The notes beneath the pieces were generated by a model that worked only from the letters and a program-made list of their open reading frames with translations, made no database searches and was not told the DNA's origin. Both the position numbers and the translations under genes were made by a program. Shown here piece by piece: positions 8,171-14,205 of a stretch of DNA of 62,290 bases. Source of the stretch: Burkholderiales bacterium PBB2 (GTDB lineage Bacteria; Pseudomonadota; Gammaproteobacteria; Burkholderiales; Burkholderiaceae_C); contig NKIM01000030.1 in the NCBI GenBank assembly GCA_002255955.1, positions 1-62,290 of the forward strand, given 5' to 3'. Numbering within the stretch: position 1 is the first letter of the stretch; each line of letters starts with the position of its first letter.

Positions 8171-9658
8171 ATGGCAGGACGTCTGGAATTCAATTTTTCG
8201 AGCCCTTCTGCTGCATCGCAGGCGCGGGCGCGAGGCCAAGATGAGGCACAGCCCATGCGCATCCTCCTGCTCGGCAACTTCAGCGGCCGCCGTGGTGTAG
8301 CGGCTGCTGCCGACCTTGCGACACGGCCGACGCATCGGGTGGACACAGACACCCTGCCCGATCTGCTGCGCCGCTTGGCGCCCAGGGTGCCCGTCGGCGC
8401 CACGGCCTTCGAGGCTCAAGACATTGACGACTTCCATCCCGACAGCTTGTACGCACGCGTGCCGGTGTTCGCCTCGCTGCGCGAGCTGCGCCGCCGGCTG
8501 CAAGACCCGGCACAGTTTGCGCAAGCCGCGGCGGAGCTCGGCATGAACCCAGCAAAGCCTGATGTCAAGGCGGGCACAGCTCCGGCAGACACTGCGGGTG
8601 ATCTGTTGGCCGGATTGCTGGGTGGCCGGCCGGGTGCCGCCGCTGCTTACAGGGAAACACCGGCTGCCGCTCAAGCAGCGCCCGCCGGCATCGGTGCCTT
8701 CATACGCCAGATCGTCGCGCCCCATGTCGTGCCTGACCATGGGGCGCAGCAGGCGGCGCTGCTGGCGTCGGTCGATCTGGCGATTGCCGAGCAGATGCGG
8801 CAGCTGCTGCATGCGCCTGAATTCCAGGCCATCGAGTCCGCCTGGCGCGGTCTGCACTTGCTGCTGTCCCAGCTCGAACTTGATGAACAACTGCAGCTGC
8901 ATCTCTTGGATGTGAGCCGCGAGGAGGTGATCGCCGATCTTGTCTCGGCGCAGGGCGATGTCCCGCGCACCGGCCTGTTCCGCACCCTCGTCGAGCGCCA
9001 CCTTGGCGCGCCAGACGCGCAGGCCTGGAGCCTTTTCGTCGGCCTCATTAGTTTCGGCCCCTCGGACACCGACATCGGCCTGTTGGCCGCGCTGGGCGTG
9101 CTCGCATCCAAAGCCAGTGCCCCATTCCTGGCCGCGGCCGATATGGAGCTGGCACTGGCCGAACCTGCAGCCTTGACGGGCTGGCAGCGCTTGCGCCGCA
9201 GCGCTGAGCTAGCGCCCTGGATCGGCCTCTCGGCCCCTCGCCTGCTTTTGCGCGCACCCTACGGCCGCCGCAGCGACCCCATCACGGCCTTTGCCTTCGA
9301 AGAGCTCCCTGCCGGAGTGCCCGAGCATGAGCTCCTGCTCTGGGGGCCCTCCTCCTTGGTAACCGCCCTGCTCATCGCCCGCGCCTTCCGTCAACAGGGC
9401 TGGAACTTCGAGCCCGGCGATGAATGCGAACTGGGAGAGCTGCCGAGCTTCACCTACGAGCGCGATGGCGAAAAGGAGCTGCAAGCCTGCGCCGAAACCT
9501 ATCTCAGCGAACGCGCGGCTCAAGTGATCTTGGACGCGGGTTTGATGCCGTTGCTGAGCCACCGAAACCGGCATGCGGTGACGGTGATGCGGTTTCAGTC
9601 GATTTCAGAGCCGGCCGGCGGGCTGGCTGGGTTGGATTCAGACTCGACTCCGGTCTGA
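8171..9658 (+). CDS. TssB-TssC-like sheath fusion lacking the C-terminal sheath domain
   Basis: A 495-residue relative of the T6SS contractile sheath. Residues 1-115 resemble TssB/VipA: a basic start, MRILLLGNFSG at 29-39 (compare FVMGVLADLSG in TssB), then RVDTDTLPDLLRRLAPRV. Residues 190-480 align by eye with TssC/VipB: AWRGLHLLLSQLELDE against AWRGLHYMVNNTETDE, WQRLRRSAELAPWIGL against WRSLRESEDSKYIGL, and APYGRRSDPITAF against LPYGAKTNPVEAF. It stops where TssC reaches about residue 360, so the roughly 135-residue C-terminal region that supplies interlocking strands in sheaths is absent. An Ala/Pro linker (about 125-175) joins the halves. Separate tssB and tssC lie at 22229-24261, so this is an extra copy. 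It may cap, anchor or regulate the sheath. RBS AAGGGAG lies 12 bases upstream. Confidence 0.78.
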   Translation: MAGRLEFNFSSPSAASQARARGQDEAQPMRILLLGNFSGRRGVAAAADLATRPTHRVDTDTLPDLLRRLAPRVPVGATAFEAQDIDDFHPDSLYARVPVFASLRELRRRLQDPAQFAQAAAELGMNPAKPDVKAGTAPADTAGDLLAGLLGGRPGAAAAYRETPAAAQAAPAGIGAFIRQIVAPHVVPDHGAQQAALLASVDLAIAEQMRQLLHAPEFQAIESAWRGLHLLLSQLELDEQLQLHLLDVSREEVIADLVSAQGDVPRTGLFRTLVERHLGAPDAQAWSLFVGLISFGPSDTDIGLLAALGVLASKASAPFLAAADMELALAEPAALTGWQRLRRSAELAPWIGLSAPRLLLRAPYGRRSDPITAFAFEELPAGVPEHELLLWGPSSLVTALLIARAFRQQGWNFEPGDECELGELPSFTYERDGEKELQACAETYLSERAAQVILDAGLMPLLSHRNRHAVTVMRFQSISEPAGGLAGLDSDSTPV

Positions 9659-9675
9659 CTTCGCCATTGGGCTCG

Positions 9676-9692
9676 CAAGCAACCCTTGCTTG
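9676..9692. terminator. Small hairpin between convergent genes
   Basis: CAAGCAA-CCC-TTGCTTG, a perfect 7-bp stem, lies in the 43-base gap between the sheath-like gene (plus) and the lipase gene (minus). There is no clean T-run, so bidirectional termination is only possible. Confidence 0.35.
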
Positions 9693-9701
9693 ATTACTCT
9701 C

Positions 9702-10901
9702 TTACTCAAGGAATGCCATGGCCCGCTGCGCGACGGCGCGAACCGAGCTGTAAAGCAGGCCCAACACCCAGCGCAAAAAGGCCACCGTCAACTCAGCCAT
9801 TTGCATGGCTTTGCGTCCGAGAAAAGCCCAGATGGCGCTTAGCAGGGCCTTGATGTGCACGCCTAGCTCCTTGGACAGCGCAGCACCCTGTGACAAGCCC
9901 CAGGCGAGTTGGTCCAGCACCGTGGCCCCCGCCACCAGAGCACCGCCCACGGCATGCAGCATGAGCTTGCCTGCCTGTTTCATCAGCCAAACCAGCGCGC
10001 GGCTGATCATGGTGAGCAGATGGGCCGAACCCATCAAAAAGCTGCCCTTGCCTTGAGCCGCGGTTTCCAGCCAGCTCTTGACTTGAGCAGCCTCTGAGCC
10101 ATACGCCATCGCGTCGCCTTCCAGATCTGCCCAGCTCTTGTTTGCACCCACGCCTTTGATGTAGCTGTCGGCCATGCTGTGGGCGTCTGCATTAATCAGC
10201 CCGCTGATGGAATTGCTGATCTGCAGGCCGGCGCGGCCAAAAGGCATGTGCCAAAAGGGGAACAAGGGAATCATCGGAACCGGGTCCGATGCGTGATAGA
10301 CGCGGTAGACACGGGGTGCACTGTCCGCCTGCAGTCTGCGCGTCAGCGAGCGTGCGAAAACGCCGTCGCCGATCCGCGGGGCGCCAAAGGTGTAGAGCGA
10401 CACCGGTGCCACATGCCTGTCGGTCAAACTGTCCGCGTTGAGCGAAGCCAGGGCACCGCCAAGACTGTGCCCCACGCAATGCACATGCCGAGGTCTTCGC
10501 CCATCGAGAAACTCCAGCAGCTTTCTCGAGAAGGTTTTCCAGATCTCGTGGAAGCCGGCATGCACCGGCAAGCCGCTGGGTCCGAGCTGAATGCCGATGT
10601 TGTAGTTGCTGATCCAGTCTGGCCCCGTCTTGGCGCCCAAAGTTCCGCGCGTTGCGACCAGCACATGGGCTTCGAACGGCGTGCCAGGTTCTCCTTCGGC
10701 GACGTAGCCAAATCCGGACAACTGCTTCCAGCGCAGGGCTCCGGAACAACCCTTCAAATAACCGGCACCGCGAGTCTGGAACAAGCCCTCGCAGCCGAGA
10801 TCCTGCTGATTCGCCGCCAGTTCCTCCAGCGTGGTGTGCTGCAGCTTGTAAACCCCACTGGCGATGGCCGCCGCTTGCTGCGGTGAGAGTGTCTGTGTCA
10901 T
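9702..10901 (-). CDS. Class 3 lipase, candidate T6SS phospholipase effector
   Basis: A 399-residue alpha/beta hydrolase of the fungal-lipase-like class 3 family. The nucleophile is Ser146 in GHSLGG. Asp206 (HASDPVPMIP) and His241 (DAHSMADSY) fit the remaining triad. Residues 290-395 hold several hydrophobic stretches (MLHAVGGALVAGATVL, ALLSAIWAFLG, FLRWVLGLLY) that could insert in or dock on a membrane. There is no signal peptide, as expected for a T6SS passenger. The start at 10901 (MTQTLSPQ) is preferred to 10931 because AGGGG sits five bases before it. It follows the DUF6795-like exported protein, an effector-immunity style arrangement. Class 3 lipase domains occur among T6SS Tle effectors; that role is inferred here from the neighbourhood. 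Confidence 0.82.
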   Translation of the reverse strand: MTQTLSPQQAAAIASGVYKLQHTTLEELAANQQDLGCEGLFQTRGAGYLKGCSGALRWKQLSGFGYVAEGEPGTPFEAHVLVATRGTLGAKTGPDWISNYNIGIQLGPSGLPVHAGFHEIWKTFSRKLLEFLDGRRPRHVHCVGHSLGGALASLNADSLTDRHVAPVSLYTFGAPRIGDGVFARSLTRRLQADSAPRVYRVYHASDPVPMIPLFPFWHMPFGRAGLQISNSISGLINADAHSMADSYIKGVGANKSWADLEGDAMAYGSEAAQVKSWLETAAQGKGSFLMGSAHLLTMISRALVWLMKQAGKLMLHAVGGALVAGATVLDQLAWGLSQGAALSKELGVHIKALLSAIWAFLGRKAMQMAELTVAFLRWVLGLLYSSVRAVAQRAMAFLE

Positions 10902-10940
10902 GCTGCCCCTCCGAAGAATTCGCTCGAACAAGCCGTCAAA

Positions 10941-11441
10941 TCACTGCAACTCGCAGATGCCAAACACCTCACCGTGTTTCGCGGGTTCTCGCTCTAACCT
11001 GCACACCATTTGGATCGGGCGGCCATCCAGTTCGCCGTTGTCCTTGTAATTGCGCTTGAAGAAATACCAAGCCTTGTAGCTTTTGCCCTCGTGGACGATC
11101 AAGATGGTTTGCTTGACCATGGGTTCACTGGGAAGCAAGCGATCCAGAAGCGAAGCCTTGCGAGTCAAGGCGGGCAGCACGAAGCTGCCATCCGCCGCCG
11201 TATTGGCGCGGTCGGTCGATTTCTCGTCGTTCCACTCGACCTGGCGCTCGATCACGGCCCCCACCACGGCCCGCCCTTGCTCCAGGACGGTGCCCTTGAC
11301 CTGCGAAAAAATGACTCTTGGACTGCTGTTTGCCATGGCGGCTCCTTGGAATGACAGGCAGGCCACGATGGCAGGGCCTGCGACTTTCTTCAGTGCCCAC
11401 GAAAACTTGCTTCTGCGGCTGGTTTGAGCAAATTTTTTCAT
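10941..11441 (-). CDS. Small exported protein resembling DUF6795, candidate lipase immunity protein
   Basis: A 166-residue protein with an N-terminal signal peptide (basic start MKKFAQTSRRSKF, hydrophobic core IVACLSFQG, cleavage near AMA-NS). The mature part has a carboxypeptidase-regulatory-like beta fold: SQVKGTVLEQGRAVVGAVIER, followed by GSFVLPAL. I recognise this pattern as DUF6795-like. An in-frame TTG at 11468 is possible, but ATG 11441 gives a better signal peptide. It ends 39 nt before the lipase start and shares its strand. Periplasmic location and tight linkage make it a plausible neutraliser of the lipase. An alternative role is a chaperone or accessory protein. Confidence 0.65.
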   Translation of the reverse strand: MKKFAQTSRRSKFSWALKKVAGPAIVACLSFQGAAMANSSPRVIFSQVKGTVLEQGRAVVGAVIERQVEWNDEKSTDRANTAADGSFVLPALTRKASLLDRLLPSEPMVKQTILIVHEGKSYKAWYFFKRNYKDNGELDGRPIQMVCRLEREPAKHGEVFGICELQ

Positions 11442-11628
11442 GAACGAATTGGGCGGATTTTGAGTCAACTGGGAATCATATTCACCAGCTCAGAATTCCT
11501 GATTGGAAATGTGCCTCAGTTGCTGCACTTCACGAGCAAGTAATGCCATAAACTGAGTGTTCAGTCATGAAAGAGCGAGCCTCATGTCCAGTCACCGCAT
11601 TCTTTAGGACCTGCCCCGGATTCGCTTG

Positions 11629-12774
11629 TCAAATCGGAGCCACGTGCTTTCTCGCAGCGTGCCCCTTATTCCAGTTCTTGCTTTCAATCAGAGCGGCCGC
11701 GACTTTGCCGATCAATTTGTCTAGCTTTTGCATCGCAGGCTTCAAAATATTGACGGGATCATGCAGCGCTGCGCAACCCTTCAAGTCCGCTTCTGATCGA
11801 TTGGGGCGGTTTTCAAGTTCCTCTCTTAATTTGATGTAGTCGGTGGTCAATGACTTCATGATTTCAAGCCAATCCACTGCGTTCCAAGCAGCTATTGGGT
11901 TGACTTTGTTAGCGACCTTGATACCGCTTGCCCCTCCATGAACTGCTATGACCCCGCCGCCAATACCAAGCCCAGTGCTTGTCACGGCGACGGCCGCAGC
12001 ATCGCCCCCCAGGCTGCCGACGACTGGGGTCAAAGCAAACTTTTTGGCTGCAGTAACGCCGGCGACTGTTGCAGTTTCCTTACCACCCGTCGTCATAACG
12101 GACAAAGTGCTGCCACCACTGTCTCCCACCAAGCCGCTTCCGGCGAGCAACTTCTCTTTGGCACATGATGTCCCGATGCCGATTGCCGTGGTGGATAAAG
12201 CAACATAGCCAAAGGCCACAAGAAGCGGGGCGGCCAAACCGCCTGAGAAAAACAGCGCTGCCGCGCCCAAACCAATCATGGCCACTCCGCCGAGTATTTG
12301 AAGCGCACCGAGCTTTTTGACGCGCGGTCCCCATTTCTCAGCATTGGTCTCACGACTCATACACAAGTCCAAGACGCCCTCGATGGCATCCCAGTACTTC
12401 ATATTCATGGCGACCTCTTCCCAGAGAACATCGTCGACGGTCTTGCCATTTTTTCCAACGTGCCCGCCTAGGCCATTCAGGCTGGGTTTGGTCAACAGCA
12501 GTGCATCCTTGATGGCCGCACTGCTCAGTGTCAGCTTGGCAGTCCTGATGTAGCCAATATCATTGATCGCCCACCCTCTCGGCAGTTCACCATTGAACGG
12601 AAAGACAATTTTGACTCGCGTCATTCCAGGAACAGCTGTTTCATCCGATAGGGTATCTACTTCTGAACCGGCCTTCATGCGCTGACGAGTAAATCCGCTC
12701 ACAAACTTCTCGCAACGACCTTCGCTTGCATTCTTGTGAATGTACGCGTCACAATTTAGCTTTGCTTTTGCCAC
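11629..12774 (-). CDS. Unknown protein with glycine-rich membrane segments, candidate effector
   Basis: A 381-residue protein of no family I recognise. The GTG at 12774 is chosen because GGAGG lies five bases upstream; the TTG at 12786 overlaps that site. The N-terminal 150 residues are soluble with several cysteines. Residues about 155-205 hold two long hydrophobic, Gly-rich stretches (LGGVAMIGLGAAALFF, PLLVAFGYVALSTTAIGIG). A third Gly/Val-rich stretch lies near 265-290 (GLGIGGGVIAVHGG). The C-terminal 80 residues are charged and helical (DYIKLREELENRPNR, MQKLDKLIGKV). The gene has visibly lower GC and more ATT/AAA/TTG codons than the tss genes, suggesting acquisition. Position beside a lipase-immunity pair suggests a pore-forming effector or a protective membrane protein, unproven. 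Confidence 0.6.
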   Translation of the reverse strand: MAKAKLNCDAYIHKNASEGRCEKFVSGFTRQRMKAGSEVDTLSDETAVPGMTRVKIVFPFNGELPRGWAINDIGYIRTAKLTLSSAAIKDALLLTKPSLNGLGGHVGKNGKTVDDVLWEEVAMNMKYWDAIEGVLDLCMSRETNAEKWGPRVKKLGALQILGGVAMIGLGAAALFFSGGLAAPLLVAFGYVALSTTAIGIGTSCAKEKLLAGSGLVGDSGGSTLSVMTTGGKETATVAGVTAAKKFALTPVVGSLGGDAAAVAVTSTGLGIGGGVIAVHGGASGIKVANKVNPIAAWNAVDWLEIMKSLTTDYIKLREELENRPNRSEADLKGCAALHDPVNILKPAMQKLDKLIGKVAAALIESKNWNKGHAARKHVAPI

Positions 12775-12906
12775 GACAGCCTCCAAAGAGAAACAGGGAA
12801 TGAAAATTTAGATGGATGGAATTCGGTTTTCAACGATGGTGCCGGGCCCTGAATATGACGGGTTAATATTTGAGAACTGACCCAATACTCTTCGGTCAAT
12901 GTGGCG
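12775..12906. other. AT-richer upstream region of the membrane-protein gene
   Basis: Together with the pseudogene to its right this is a 447-base stretch without an intact gene. It is A/T-rich for the window. On the minus strand it contains TTGACC at 12896-12901, a possible -35 element, but no convincing -10 at normal spacing. It probably carries the promoter of the lower-GC gene. Confidence 0.3.
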
Positions 12907-13210
12907 TCATCCACCTATGGCGCGCAGTTCTAGCAGGATGCCCCAAGGCTTCGGCATTTCGGTTTTTGCTAAAACGAACAGTATTGAGACCAGGCCTGAC
13001 CCTGAATTCGCGGCTTCGTCACGCTCTGCCGGCTCGCCACGCTGATAGAGCAGCATGCCCAGGAAGTTCTGGGCGTTGGCGTCGTCGGGCTGCAACTGCA
13101 TCAGGCGCCGATACAGCGTCTCGGCGGCCACCAGCTTGCCTTCGCGGTGCAGGCCGATGACCATGAGCAGCGCGTCGTCAAAAGTTCAATTCAAGTTGCT
13201 GGGACGTCAT
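12907..13210 (-). pseudogene. Frameshifted TPR-protein remnant
   Basis: An ATG at 13210 begins MTSQQLELNF and stops in a TTTTGA run at 13178. Removing one T would continue as DDALLMVIGLHREGKL, then AETLYRRLMQLQPDDANAQNFLG, a clear TPR module. The TPR-like part ends near 13035; the frame then runs through unrelated sequence (SILFVLAKTEMPKPWG) to a stop at 12907. This looks like the first 55-60 residues of a TPR protein left after a one-base frameshift and loss of its 3' end. It begins 11 nt after the calpain-like gene stop, so a once-intact gene could have been translationally coupled to it. A sequencing error could explain the extra T but not the missing C-terminal part. Confidence 0.55.
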
Positions 13211-13221
13211 GCCGCACAGGC

Positions 13222-14148
13222 TCAAACCGCATTGCCAAGGGCCTCGTCCACGTGGTCCACACAGTCGAAGAAGATCTCGAACGCCGTCCAAGGGATCCAG
13301 AAATCGCCCTGGCCCGCGGTGGTGACGGCCTGCCAGGTGGTGGTGGTGGTGTAGCGCTTGATGTGGCTGCCCCAGGGGTTGTAAAGCCGTACCGCGGGCA
13401 CCGGCGGGTTGTCCACGCCCACCGGGCCAAACTGGTGGGTGCCCACCTCCCACACTGCGTAGGCGTGGCTGCCCACAATGCCTTTGATGATGGTGTGGTT
13501 CAAGGCAATGCCGCCCGGGCCGGGAAACATGCCTTGCAGCACCGGCGTCTGTTTGGACTGCACCACCATCGGGTAGCCCGCCGCGTGGTGGCCCAGCATG
13601 GCGTTGTACTGGCCGGCGATGGCGGTGCGCACCGCGTCTTTGCCGGTCAGCATGGCAAGGGCACATTTGGGAAAGCCCGAGTTCATGCGGATCAAGTTCG
13701 GGTTCTTGGGCTCGTAGACGATCTTGGTGGCGTCAAAGCTGTTGCTCATGAAAGCCGCGCCAAACACCTGAAACATCGACACCCACAGCGCGCTGTTCTC
13801 GGTCTTCATCGCTGCGCCAGAGCCGCTTTCCTGCAGCGCAAACTGCTTCTTGGCCTTCATCAAATGTTGCCGCTTGCCGCCGTCCCACAGGCTGCAAAAT
13901 ACAAACTCGTCGCCGTTGTCCAGCATGCGGTCTTGCAGAAAGGTGGCACCGTTTTGCCGCAGCGCGATGCTCAGCAAGCTGGACAGGTACCAGCAATTGC
14001 CCAACTGGCCTTGGGTGATGTCGGTGTACACGACAACACCGCCGCTGGGGTAGAGCGTGCCGGTGCCAGCCAGCTTGGTCCACCACTTGCCTTCCGCACG
14101 CACGTCAATGCGCTGAGCCTTGGTCTTGTCTGCCACTGTCAAAGCCAT
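13222..14148 (-). CDS. Calpain-like (C2-type) cysteine peptidase, candidate T6SS effector
   Basis: A 308-residue protein with the calpain protease core. The Cys52 motif QGQLGNCWYLSSL matches calpain QGxxGDCWxLxxL. His228 lies in KGIVGSHAYAV, matching the GHAY motif. Asn257 lies in RLYNPWG, matching RxRNPWG. All three catalytic residues are thus present in the right order. There is no signal peptide, no EF-hand and no other domain, so it is a free-standing catalytic unit. It is the last intact gene of the tss operon, starting 57 nt after the tssH stop, a common place for cargo genes. It could act on eukaryotic or bacterial targets, or process a T6SS component. No immunity gene is obvious; the downstream gene is a broken TPR remnant. 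Confidence 0.8.
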   Translation of the reverse strand: MALTVADKTKAQRIDVRAEGKWWTKLAGTGTLYPSGGVVVYTDITQGQLGNCWYLSSLLSIALRQNGATFLQDRMLDNGDEFVFCSLWDGGKRQHLMKAKKQFALQESGSGAAMKTENSALWVSMFQVFGAAFMSNSFDATKIVYEPKNPNLIRMNSGFPKCALAMLTGKDAVRTAIAGQYNAMLGHHAAGYPMVVQSKQTPVLQGMFPGPGGIALNHTIIKGIVGSHAYAVWEVGTHQFGPVGVDNPPVPAVRLYNPWGSHIKRYTTTTTWQAVTTAGQGDFWIPWTAFEIFFDCVDHVDEALGNAV

Positions 14149-14205
14149 GGTGTACCTCTGTGGGTTGCGTTTGAATGATCAGGCAGAGCCTGCGGCGTCT
14201 GCCGC

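Noticed and set aside
9702-10901. Tle5-type phospholipase D
   Set aside because: No HxKxxxxD motifs; the GHSLGG serine motif indicates a class 3 lipase.
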